Source: Cladopsammia gracilis
Taxonomy: Eukaryota > Cnidaria > Anthozoa > Scleractinia > Dendrophylliidae
Direction of reading: 5' to 3'
Length of the DNA: 64,000 nt
Assembly (NCBI GenBank): GCA_022457155.1
Contig: JAJGOT010000604.1
Coordinates: forward strand, 62,001-126,000
Shown here: positions 54,442 to 64,000 of the stretch, in pieces
Layout: each line of letters begins with the position of its first letter
How positions within the stretch are numbered: the first letter of the stretch is position 1
Program-made: the position numbers and the translations under genes
Notes under the pieces: generated by a model
Told to the model about the DNA's origin: nothing
The model's input: the letters and a program-made list of their open reading frames with translations, nothing else
Databases searched by the model: none

Positions 54442-54810
54442 TTATCACGGTTTTTCCAAAATTTGATATGTGCCTGATAGCAAAAATCCATCGACACTGC
54501 TAGGAAAAGCATCTTAAAATTAGTAAAATGTCCGAGTTTAAAAGCGATATCTTTTAAAATAATGGAGATATAGCTCCGCAAAGTCGGCAAATTTCACTGA
54601 CGTTTGTATCGCGCCGCCAAATTTCTTGCCTACGCCGCGCCGATACAAACGTCTGTGAAATTTGCCGACTTTGCGGAGCTATATCTCCATTATTTTAAAA
54701 GATATCGCTTTTAAACTCGGCCATTTTACTAATTTTGAGATGCTTTTCCCAGCAGTGTCGATGGATTTTTGCTATCAGGCCCATATAAAATTTTGGAAAA
54801 ACCGTGATAA
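54442..54810. repeat. 369-bp long palindrome downstream of HAO
   Basis: TTATCACGGTTTTTCCAAAA at the left is the inverse of TTTTGGAAAAACCGTGATAA at the right, and pairing runs almost without break to the centre near 54626 (arms of about 165-180 bp; AAGTCGGCAAATTTCACTGA and inverse near the middle). It starts 96 bp after the HAO stop and may be in its 3' UTR or just beyond. Confidence 0.92.
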
Positions 54811-55163
54811 GGCCTATTCTGTTGGTGGTTGAATAACACTCCTGCCCACGCCTTTTCTTTCTTTTTTTTTTTTTTTGCACTCCTCCAGTTCTTCACCCTT
54901 CCCCTCCCATCCCCTACCGCCCCTGGTGTACGATCAAACTAAACAATCGCCGAAAAAATATGGGGACTGTCAACATTTTTAAGTATCTCAAGGCACTGAC
55001 TGGGTTTTAGAGATACATAAAGAATTATCTATTTTAAACTTCGAAATATTGTACATTTAAGTGATTGAAATAATTGTCAATAAAACGTCAGTGAGACCCG
55101 CCTTCTATCGATGTGATGGATTTCTATGGTGTCTGCCTTCGAAAAACGGATATAAGTAACACT
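54811..55163. other. Noncoding DNA
   Basis: T-run and C-rich patches near 54865-54920; no gene recognised. Confidence 0.4.
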
Positions 55164-55288
55164 TAGGACCGTTTTAAACGTCGAATTTCACATGTGCCAA
55201 ACTTAATGCAAATGAGCGAGGACAATAGTTTTTTCTCATTAGCATTAGATTCGGCACATGTGAAATTAGACGTTTAAAACGGGCCTTA
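55164..55288. repeat. Small MITE, CACATGTGCC family
   Basis: TAGGACCGTTTTAAACGTCG at the left pairs with the inverse of GACGTTTAAAACGGGCCTTA; TTTCACATGTGCCAAACTTA pairs with the CGGCACATGTGAAA stretch. Diverged relative of 59113-59244 and of the ends of 35585-36583. Confidence 0.8.
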
Positions 55289-55331
55289 GTAACTTAGCCG
55301 ATGAAGAAAGTCATTCAGTTTCAAAATATCG

Positions 55332-55380
55332 GGTCAGACTGGTTAGACTGGTCAGACTGGTCAGACTGGTCAGACTGGTT
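55332..55380. repeat. 9-bp tandem repeat
   Basis: About 5.5 units of GGTCAGACT, the second with TTAG for TCAG. Confidence 0.85.
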
Positions 55381-55695
55381 ATAATCATATATCAAAGGTT
55401 CCTATAATTTATGAGCCAACTCGTGAATAAGAAACGTTCGAACTCTCCCCTCCCTCAGAAGGTTTGATTCACCGACCCCCCCCCCCCCCCTCCACCCCCT
55501 GAAAAGCGTAACAGAGGTGTTACATTCTTCAAATACCGTGAAATGCCGTTTATAAACCTCCCCCCCCCCCCCCCCCCCCCCGCTTATAACCACCACCCCT
55601 CCCTCGCCGCTTATATGCCCATCTACCTGTTTGTGAATTTGTCATTACAAAGATCCAGTAAATGGAAAACGCAGAAAGTCGAGACTCCCCCTCCC

Positions 55696-55942
55696 TGGGG
55701 CGGGAGGGCTACCATATAAAAATGACATGGATGGGCGTGGCTCTAATGGATTTTTACCCTTAAAGGTACCACTTCTAAAAGAACACATGTCAGATTCTGT
55801 CATATTTTTTCGAAAGGTACCGCGATAATTCTAACGGTGGTCATTTTAGATTTTAGCCACGCTAAGTGGTACCAATCTACCAATTTTGAACCCTAAAAGG
55901 TATGACGAGCATCCCAGTAATTTTTATATGGGAGCCCCGCCC
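55696..55942. repeat. ACTCCCATATAAAAATGACG MITE, copy D
   Basis: Ordered blocks as in copies A and C (CCATATAAAAATGACATGG, AAAGGTACCGCGATAATTCT, CATTTTAGATTTTAGCCACG), here with both ends present: the right end TTTTTATATGGGAGCCCC is the inverse of the left end. Confidence 0.82.
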
Positions 55943-56379
55943 CCCTCCCCCCGGGTCCGAGAGAGCACTTGTTCCTCTATGCCAATTTTTCGCAGCTGTG
56001 CACAGGATCAAGGAGACGGAAATGTTGGAACTTGAAAAAAATAGGCTAAGCTTTTACAAGTTGCAATTCATTTAGACCCAGTCCGTCTATGACTAGATAT
56101 ACTTATTGACAGTTTGGGTACATTTTGTGGTCCTTTATTGCAAAACTGGGCCATTATTTTTCAATTTCTGTTAATACAAAAGCATTTTTTTATTTTTAAC
56201 ATGACACCAAATCCCTGTGACATTTCCCCTTTAAAGTGTAAATAAATGTCACCAGTACCAAGTAATTTGTAGCCTGCGTAGCAGGTGTCTGGTGAGGAGA
56301 ATTGGGAGAGAGGGAAAGGGCGTCGACAATAAACCCCCCTTTTGTTCATTTAGACTAATTCGGCATATTGTAATATATG
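55943..56379. other. Noncoding DNA
   Basis: No gene recognised; it separates the MITE from the hAT relic. Confidence 0.35.
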
Positions 56380-56490
56380 GACTGGACTGGACTGGGCTGG
56401 ATTTGTAAAAAATGGACTGGATTTGCAAAACATGGATTTGTAAAACATGGACTTGTAAAACATGGATTTGTAAAATAGCAAAATATAGAT
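56380..56490. repeat. Short tandem arrays (GGACT)n and ACATGGATTTGTAAA
   Basis: A few GGACT pentamers, then about five units of roughly 15 bp with ACATGGATTTGTAAA. On the minus strand this gives the artificial Cys-Phe-rich tail that follows the hAT reading frame. Confidence 0.8.
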
Positions 56491-56499
56491 TTGTTTGTA

Positions 56500-57310
56500 A
56501 TGATCTTTGGGGGCCGGGTTTGGGGAAAGTAATGTGTATTCTGCTCTCCAATCTCCTGCCGCAATGGAGTTTTGCGCTTCCTGGGTAGCTTCGGGTCTTC
56601 AATGTCCTGAACTTTAGAGGTTTTGCGCTGCAAAATTCGAGCCCAAAACAGATCAAATAAAGTATCACTTCTATCTTTCGATAAAGTTTTCATCACATCC
56701 TGAGCAAGTCTGTTCCCTTGAGCTGCTGAAGTGGATGAATCCTGCAAAGCACGACTCAAATTGTCAGTTTGTTTCAAAAGTCGCTCCCCTAAAGAACAGC
56801 CAAAGTAAAAACTAAAAGTTGTCATCATACTTTGAACACCTCGAATTCGCGCTTTCATTTCCGTATCTTTTGATACAGTAAGCGACCAGTCCCAACGTTC
56901 CATGAGTTCGGAATGATTATTTATCACCGAGGTTAAAGCTTCCCCACGTACAGTCCATCTTGTTGGGTAAAATGCATACACACTTCGTGATTCGTTCTTA
57001 GTTTCGGCTCTGATTTTGTCTAACTTTGTATTTCGTTGGGGTGAGTTCTTAACCATGCAGGTTTCCCAATTTCTCGGACCGTGTAATACATTTCACTGAT
57101 TTGATGGCGTCAGCGACAGCGAGGTTTAAGGCATGTATGCCCATAACAGTGTGTGTACAAGCATTTACCGTTGATAGTTTTGATTTGCTTAGCAACACCA
57201 GTTTTCTTACCTGCCATTGTTGCTGCACCATCATAGCACTGACCACGGGCGTGTTGGATGTTGGGAGTTAGGAGTTGGGAGTTGGGATTTTTAAAAACTG
57301 TTGTGTTCAA
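56500..57310 (-). pseudogene. hAT-type transposase relic (ZMYM1/DUF4371-like)
   Basis: Reading on the minus strand from 57310: GQCYDGAATMAGKKTGVAKQ and CLYTHCYGH, a signature of domesticated and active hAT transposases related to ZMYM1. A 4-bp extra ACAT near 57133 shifts the frame; ALNLAVADAIKSVK follows in the next frame. After another shift near 57050 comes a 233-codon frame with YPTRWTVRGEALTSVINNHS, KARIRGVQSMMTTFSFYFGC and SRALQDSSTSAAQGNRLAQD. Homology stops at about 56500 (HYFPQT). Both the N-terminal zinc finger and the C-terminal dimerisation part are missing, so it is a dead fragment. Confidence 0.82.
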
Positions 57311-58855
57311 TTTGAATGCTCGATCCCACTAGCACTTGTGCTATAAACACTGCCGAGGGTAAATAAAGGATATTCATTATTTTTATTTTTATGTTTATAT
57401 TCATTCGCAGTAAAGCATCCTTCAGTATGGACAATACTTGATCTGCAGTTGTGTCACGAGACAATATTTTAAGTCAAAAATGAACCAAGTTCGCGTCTGG
57501 CATTTTTTAATGTTCTGGTTAGCTCGAAAGCTCGCAAGCTCTCCTTAGTTTACAAATCGTCCTCTATTTATGTCAAATCTGAGAACTTAATTTTATTTTT
57601 TTCTGAAGCATCTCAGCGGTCCGGAATCCTAAATCCTTGAATCTAATTGGCTAATCGCGCGCTTTCCCGCGCTTTCAGCCGGTCCAGCTTTTAACGATAC
57701 GGACCGGGGTTACGGACCGGGTTTGCCGGTTGTACTTTCACGATTGCAATGTTCTGTTGATGAACTGCTTATATCATTGAATTTTCTCGTAAATTATGAA
57801 CCCAGACGAAAGCTAGCAAAGCGAAAGTGAATTTTTATTGGCCAGATATAATATTTAACGACACAAACAAAGAAAACAATGAAGAAAACCGGCAAAGTTT
57901 CATCATAGCTGACATCGGCTGACATACAAAGACCAGACGCTGAAGATCTTAACTACGCTTAAACCAGGTACAAAAAGACTCAATGAAGAAAGACAGAACA
58001 AACTAAATCGAAGGAGAAATCAGCCGTAAAAATAAAGGCCAATTTTATTCCTCGAAAAGGCGAGTACAAGTTTCGATTTTATGATTTATTGATTTTATAG
58101 TTTTTGGGTTTGTTGTTGTTTCTTACAAAGCGGCATTTGTGGCAAAACATTACTATAATAAGATGCAATCTAGCGCATTTTTACAAAGGTTTTGACTCCA
58201 TTCGGTTTAAGTGTTCTTATTTTTCTGGTTGTGTTTTTTCTCCTAATAGAGATTCTGTGAATTTTTTTATTAAAAAGTCTTTTGTCATTCTAGTCTTGTA
58301 CTAGGTTTGTTGTCAATAATTTACACGCCATTTAGCGATCGGATTTTACGAGATAATTTGTACTTTCACTACATTGCTCGGTTTGTATGCTTTTATTTCT
58401 CGGTTTTTACCTTCTTTTATCTAAATTCTATAAGTTTTCATTCAAGAAAACATGATTTTTAAATTAGAATAGCTCAGTTTAAGCTCTCGCCCCGCTATAA
58501 ATAAATTACGCTCGACTTTTCTTTGTAATAGAAAAATTTGAAAAGTTTTTAAAGTTATAATTCAGCTTTCCACGGCTTCGCTGTAGGCAAGAACATTTCT
58601 CTATCCTCACCGGAGGCAAACACAAGAGCCGTTTATTCTACCAAGAGACATCAACTGATAGCAATGAGTTCACTTTGCACATTAAGTTTTTTTGTTTATG
58701 AACGGAAAGTTGTGAAGATTACCGAGTTAATTTAGATTTTGCGCGCGTTCTGTCGGTTTAGCTGTACGCGGCGCGTAAGAAACATTTCTTGGAAAGCTGT
58801 ACATGAATGATTTTCACGGCGAATCGCAGAAGTAAAGTAGGAAAAAAATAAATAA
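57311..58855. other. Noncoding DNA, no gene recognised
   Basis: About 1.5 kb. A patch near 57675-57730 repeats ACGGACCGGG. Otherwise AT-rich with short frames only. Confidence 0.4.
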
Positions 58856-58998
58856 GTTATTTACCGTCCTAGGTCGGTCCGTATAGGAAAAAACTGTGCC
58901 CTCGGTCTTGAGTACGGCCCTCGGCCTACGGCCTCGGGCCGTACTCAAGACCTCGGGCACAGTTTTTTCCTATACGGACCTCCCGGCTGGTAAATAAC
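58856..58998. repeat. Palindrome, GC-centred family member 2
   Basis: GTTATTTACCG at the left pairs with GGTAAATAAC at the right; GGTCCGTATAGGAAAAAACT pairs with AGTTTTTTCCTATACGGACC; the centre GGCCCTCGGCCTACGGCCTC is GC-rich. Nearly perfect over 60-bp arms. Confidence 0.88.
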
Positions 58999-59112
58999 AT
59001 ATATGTATTCCACAAGTTTATCGCAAAGTAAATAGCTTTGTTATGTGGAACTAATATGAAATCAGCTGTTGATCGCTCGGTGATCAATAGAATCTACAAT
59101 GAACTGTTATAT

Positions 59113-59244
59113 AAGGCCCAGTTCAAACGTCGAACTTCACATGTGCCGAACCTAATGCAAATGAGAAAAATCTGTCGTTCTTGCTCATTTACATTAGATT
59201 CGGCACATGTAAAGTTCGACGTTTGAAGACTTCGAACCGGGCCT
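59113..59244. repeat. Small MITE, CACATGTGCC family
   Basis: AGGCCCAGTTCAAACGTCGA at the left pairs with TCGACGTTTGAA and GAACCGGGCCT at the right (the right arm has an extra GACTTC). CACATGTGCCGAACCTAATG pairs with CATTAGATTCGGCACATGT. Confidence 0.85.
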
Positions 59245-60814
59245 CAGTTATTTGCTTGTGCAAAATTCAGTATTTTCCGAAATAACTTGAAGTCTGAGTT
59301 CCGATAGGAAAATGTAAACCGCCAGGCCAAAAGGTCCTGTCGTGATCTCAGTTTCTATCGAAACAGATTCCAGTTTTCTTTTTAGGAAGGAAGCTAAAGC
59401 TAGTTGAAACCAACTCAACTGAGAACAAAGGACTCCGAAGGTGTTGAAGACTCGCGCTGCACATGAATTTAATGAAGCTCTCAAAAGTCATCATTATGCG
59501 AGCTTAGGCTCAAAGTTGCGAGCGGACGTGAGTCTTAAACAAACCGTTCATTAAGAAGAAATCACTTCTGTAGAAAACTGAACAGCTGAAATCAAATAGT
59601 TCATTAAAGGTAATTTATCCAACGTACGCCAGAGCACACGGACCAACGATTAGTTTTAAAATTATATCAATGGTTGCTTAACTAAACTGTTCGACGCACT
59701 ATTTTATTTTTACTTGTTCCCTTCACCAATATTACTAGATATTCCTAGTTACTAAAAAATTTATAATAAACCCAAACATTTAAAAAAAGCGTGTAAGGTT
59801 CTACTAAGCGGAAACCGGATTGAGGTAGTTGATTTTCCATTACTATAATGTTTCTTTACTCATGATTCTCAGCAACAATTGATGCTTACTATCAACGAAT
59901 TGGCCGATAACAACACAAGTAACGGAATCGGCTTTTCCTAAGAATGATGCCAGGACTTGAGCGCCTCATCGCGTATTTTCTGAAACCTTTCCTCTTAGCA
60001 GCACTTTACTTACAATAAAGCGAATAAATGTCTTCCATAATTGAATATACTAAATGTGCGAGGTTGTGATCAAAGTTAGTTCCGCTGTTTAAACAGGCAC
60101 TAGCCAATGTTTGTTTGGATGTTTAACCAACCGTTTTTTGACTGTTTCATAAGAAATATTCAGTTGGTTAAATTTCCCTGAAATCATTACGCTATGAATA
60201 AGGGTATTTTGGGTGTATTTTCAAAGTTTTTATGCTTTTCCATCCTTGCCATCCGCTGCATGCTCAAAACTCAGTAACTAGACCATTACTTTTAGTTTCT
60301 ATTTGATACAAATACTGTCTTTTGACTTTTGGAAGTGGTGACATAGCCCCTGTAAGAAAATTTTACAACATTTGTTATAGCTCTATACCTCATAACGAAT
60401 CCCTCCTGAAACGTTTGTTTAATTATACATTTCTGATTGCAACAGAAGTTGAAAAGAATCAAAATTACCGAGATCGCTTAGAAAGAACCATGAGGTGTAC
60501 CTCGTGGCGTGGCTCTTGTATAAAGTCGAGGGCTTTTTACATCAACAAAGCGGCACAGTTTTGAATATAAGTTACAAGACAAAATTATCACAATATTTTT
60601 CTTTCCACCGGGTATCAGCGTCCAACCAGAATTTATATGGCAGCATGTGCTTGTAAAACTAAATACACAAGCTCTAAAAACACTGACCATAGTAATAAAG
60701 TTTCAGTTACATCATAACCAACTGACCCTTTAAAATAACTCGCGCACCAAAACAGGAAAGATATGCTTAAGAACTGATACTGAGCCAATTTAGTTTGATC
60801 TCTGTTGCGAGCTC
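59245..60814. other. Noncoding DNA, no gene recognised
   Basis: Short frames only (longest about 80 codons), none with motifs. Its last part should hold the 3' UTR of the minus-strand methyltransferase. Confidence 0.4.
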
Positions 60815-62632
60815 TTAGGTTATTTTCTTAGTACACCAATACATAAATATTTTTAACGGAACATGGTCAAGATCAATTTCTCTGTCGATGAAGTATTTTT
60901 TCTTTACTTCATTGAACAACTCACGAAAAGACGCTTTGATGTTTTCACTACCGCTGGCTATAACAGACGAAGAAGCAAAGACTTTGTAAGCTTCTTCAAG
61001 GGAGCTTGGCAAATGTAGGCGAAAGCTCAAATTTTCTTCCAAATCGTTGAATAATTTTCGAGGTGTTAAGCTGAACACGTTTTTCCACTCCTCTTGGAAC
61101 GGTAAAACTATGGACTTCTTTTCATACAGAGGAGCCAAAAATTCCCAAATTTCTGTCATCCAATTTACGGAAAAGTCAGGCATTGCCCAAATGATGCCAA
61201 ACAGCCCATTTGGTACAAGTACGCGGTGGATTTCCTCAAGAGCCATCGGGTTGGCGAACCAGTGAAAACTCTGAGAGGCAATCACAACATCTACACTTGC
61301 ATCAGGAAGGCCTTAGAAATAAAAACAAAGAGAAACGACGTTTAATGATATGAAATAGAGTGAGACTTTATCTTCTTGAATTAACTTGATACTCATTCGG
61401 GCGTTCAACTTTCGGATAAAACAAAACTCAGAAAATGTAAACGTCCTTACAAACAGTCCGAAACTGATTTCAAGTTGACCGATGACACCAATATAAATTA
61501 AAAACTAAAGGGTATACTGCGAAGTACTACTTCATTTTCCTCCGCACTGTCGTCTCCGAGAAGTTTAAAATAGAGTGTGCCGCAATACTACGCGGCCCTG
61601 ATTGAAGGGCGCTAAAACAGTTTTGGTATTTTTAGTAACTGGCCATGTTCCGTTTTTGTGAAATGTTAGGTAACCTAACTAAAAGTTAACAGTTCGGCCT
61701 ACCAGGTTCCCGTTAGGCAACACCCCTGAATTAATGACTTAACGAAGTTACAAGATGTTGGGGCCTCCCATTCCTGCATCCATTGGTTTCACTTAGATAT
61801 AGGTTATTAAAGGATATTTATTTAACAAATAAATGATTTTATGCACTGTAGCAGTGAATCTGTTCTGCGGGTTACGGTCAGGTGGTCGTCAGGAAATACC
61901 CTTACTAGTCACACTATATTAAGGCGCAAATGGTTCATTTGGTCCTCTTTGGCCTAGAACATCCAACTGAGCACTGAGCTACGTCCATCATTCAAGGGAA
62001 ATTATTGATTTCCCACCCTCCCAGTTTCCCTTCTAATTTACACTACATGTGCATGCGTGGGTATCCCCTCACCTTTGCTGGGAACAGTTCCATTTAGAGT
62101 TATTGTTCTGTCATTTTGTCATAATTATTGCTTACAATAAACGGCCATGTGTGTGGCCAAAATATGCCAAAAGCGGTAACGTCATCTCCCTCTGCGCAAC
62201 CAAGGCGACGAACGAAAAAAAAACAACAAAAAAAAAACGAACGAACGAAAAAGACTAGCAGTTTAATAATATTAATTACAAAGGCAATGTGGCATAAAAA
62301 AAAATTAATAAGATATAATTCCATCTTTGTATATAATTTTTTATCAGCCTGAATAGCAGCCCTTGTGCTAAATAGGCCATCCTGCTTAAAAATAAGTTAC
62401 TTTATAATATGACCGTACGGCCCCGCTGACGTAATCCTTTAGAAAATAGAATCGCAAGGTGACGTGAGCGGGGCCGGACGGGTTGACGTGAGCCGGTCCG
62501 GAAAAAGCCGTCCGGCCCCGCTGGAGTTCAAGTGACCTCGCACTGCACGACTATTCTTGTACTGTCTAGTCATATTATAAAATACTTATTGACTGAGTTA
62601 GGTCGGGCTGGATGGGAAAATATTTGGCTCTC

Positions 62633-62667
<35 letters not shown>

Positions 62668-63688
62668 CGGTACGCCATGACCTCGAGCCAAATATTTTTC
62701 CATCCGGCCCTCCCACTCAGTCAATAAGTGCATATTATATACACCAAATTGAAGAAACGTTGACCCGTGAAAAGCATAAACCATGAACGATGAGACCGAA
62801 GGGGATTATGGGTAGACAGCATTGACAAGCTGAGTAATATTCCATTTCTCGATAATCAAGATGTTTTCTTTGCTTGACACATTTTAGAGCTAGCATGATT
62901 CATGCATCTTGTGTTGATATAAGGTGTTGATATAAGGTGTATTTCCCAATAAACCTTTGGGTCGCATCGTTCATGGTTTTTATGCTTTTCACCCGACGTT
63001 TCTTCAATTTGGTGTATACTTACAAAACCTACATACTTACTAACTTTTATACGTACTTATCTTCAGCTCAAACCCCAATACTGACCAATGCCAGTTCCCA
63101 TTTATTTTATCATAGGAAGACAAGGGACTGTGGGTGTCTTAACGGGACTGAGGGTGTCTTAACGGGACTGAGGGTGTCTTAACGGGACTGAGGGTGTCTT
63201 AACGTCCAATCTCGAGGCCAGTGTGTCCATACCGGCAACCAAACCTCTTCTATCTCTTCCTTCCCCGTCACTATAATTTTCCCGTGCACCCTCCCCCCGA
63301 GCTTCGCGAGCCACGTATTTTTTTTAGTAAACTTACTTATCTTCTCGGCCGCACACTGGATAATATCAATACCAGGCAGTACATCTTTAAAATATTCGCA
63401 CATGTGCTCAAGAGGATCGCTTGCAATAACTCGGACATCCTGGTCTTTTAGCGCTTCTAGCATGACACGAGTGAACTTGCCTGTGCCTGAGCCCAGTTCT
63501 AAGACCTTGACTTGAGCAGTGTTGTTGTCAAGCAGTCGAAGGTTCCGTAAGAAGAATTTCACTGCTTCAATGGGGTAGTCCTGCCGAACCTTTTCATAGT
63601 TGGAGGCCGAGGCAAAACCTTTCCTAACACAGTCAAGGAGGTTGGTATTGTTTGCAGGGCTGAGATCGCTTTCATTTTTGCTCGACAT
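60815..63688 (-). CDS. Class I SAM-dependent methyltransferase, two exons
   Basis: Exon 1 is 63688-63337 (start ATG), donor GTAAGT; exon 2 is 61311-60815 after a CTAAG acceptor. Joined phase 1, they give 849 bases, 282 residues. Motif I is VLELGSGTGKFT (62-73), followed by the acidic post-I VIASDP, then IIQCAAEKI across the splice to LPDASVDVVIASQSFHWF and a LVPNGLFGIIWAM stretch: a Methyltransf_11-type fold. The C-terminal half is helical and less conserved. Close relatives are annotated only as putative methyltransferases of the trans-aconitate/UbiE-like type; the substrate cannot be told. No signal or membrane segment is present, so a cytosolic protein is likely. The 2-kb intron contains a palindrome, an inverted repeat and a tandem array. 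Confidence 0.88.
62585..62729. repeat. Palindrome, GC-centred family member 3 (methyltransferase intron)
   Basis: CTTATTGACTGAG at the left pairs with CTCAGTCAATAAG at the right; GGAAAATATTTGGCTC pairs with GAGCCAAATATTTTTCC; the centre GGACCTCGCTGCGCTCGGTC is GC-rich. Confidence 0.88.
62738..63019. repeat. Inverted repeat pair in the methyltransferase intron
   Basis: 62738-62793 (ATACACCAAATTGAAGAAAC onward to CATAAACCATGAACGATG) is inverted at 62965-63019, with a spacer of about 170 bp. A few mismatches (CCCGAC against GTTGACCCG). Confidence 0.82.
63124..63203. repeat. 20-bp tandem repeat, four units
   Basis: GGGACTGAGGGTGTCTTAAC repeated four times exactly, except GTG for GAG in the first unit. 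It lies in the intron about 130 bp inside the donor site. Confidence 0.97.
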
Positions 63689-64000
63689 TCTTGATGCCTG
63701 TGCCTGTAGAAAAGAACAGGTTTGTCAGCTCGATAGTTTTCAACAGTCGAAATCATTCCAATTGCTAGCAGAAATGGGTAATGGCATCCTCGAAGACTAA
63801 CATTAGATAAGCCCAAGAAATTATAATTGGACAGAGAGGGAGTATAGAGGCGTTCGCTAGGCTATCTTAATTGCAAAAAAAATTTTTTAGTAACTATGTG
63901 GACCATGCGAAAACATTTTTCGGTGAGCTGATTGACTTCCGATAGACTTGCCTTCATGAATCAGCGCGTCAAAGCGCGGCGGAGGCAACAAATTTAAAAA
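63689..64000. other. 5' flank of the methyltransferase gene
   Basis: Upstream of the start codon on the minus strand. No TATA box is obvious; the promoter or a 5' untranslated exon would be here. No further gene was seen before the window ends. Confidence 0.4.

Noticed and set aside
63124..63203. CRISPR-like array of four 20-bp repeats
   Set aside because: Units are directly adjacent without spacers, and the DNA is a eukaryotic intron.

Overview
This is eukaryotic nuclear DNA from an animal, most probably an anthozoan cnidarian such as a stony coral. That is an inference. Genes have GT-AG introns, spacing is wide, the DNA is AT-rich, and much of the window is short hairpin-forming DNA transposons (MITEs), a broken Ty3/gypsy element, a Penelope-like fragment, LINE, hAT and SINE relics, (TA)n tracts and minisatellites. 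The protein and repeat styles resemble those of coral genomes; no search was possible here. There are no operons, CRISPR arrays or bacterial genes.

Five host genes can be supported. (1) 7313-9219, minus: last exon of a seven-pass, proline-rich transmembrane protein of the PRRT3/PRRT4 type. (2) 33633-35066, plus: an intronless MINPP1-like histidine phosphatase whose HAE proton-donor motif is replaced by Ser-Ser-Gly. (3) 43636-45027, minus: an intronless WD40 protein with a C-terminal SOCS box (WSB-like). (4) 45327-54346, plus: a six-exon peroxisomal 2-hydroxyacid oxidase (HAO1-like), spliced here by eye into 361 codons ending in the targeting signal SHL. (5) 60815-63688, minus: a two-exon SAM-dependent methyltransferase of 282 codons. 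Genes 3 and 4 diverge from a 299-bp interval that probably serves both as promoter.

Layout. 1-7 kb: hairpins beside (TA)n tracts, one carrying a hammerhead-like core, then unannotated DNA. 7-10 kb: the PRRT-like gene between two copies of one hairpin MITE. 10.5-16.2 kb: a decayed Ty3/gypsy element cut off by the 3' end of a Penelope-like element. 16.4-24.1 kb: a quiet stretch without recognisable genes. 24-32 kb: dense MITEs and palindromes, some nested. 33.6-35 kb: the MINPP1-like gene. 35-43 kb: nested MITEs, a LINE reverse-transcriptase relic split by a mariner MITE, a pogo-like MITE and an inverted repeat family. 43.6-54.3 kb: the WSB-like and HAO genes, the latter with repeat-filled introns. 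54-59 kb: palindromes and a hAT transposase relic. 60.8-63.7 kb: the methyltransferase.

The genes do not form a pathway. The most unusual content is the set of hairpin elements: several families, some nested so that insertion order can be read, and one family of three palindromes sharing termini and a GC-rich centre but with divergent arms. I found no convincing new multi-gene system.
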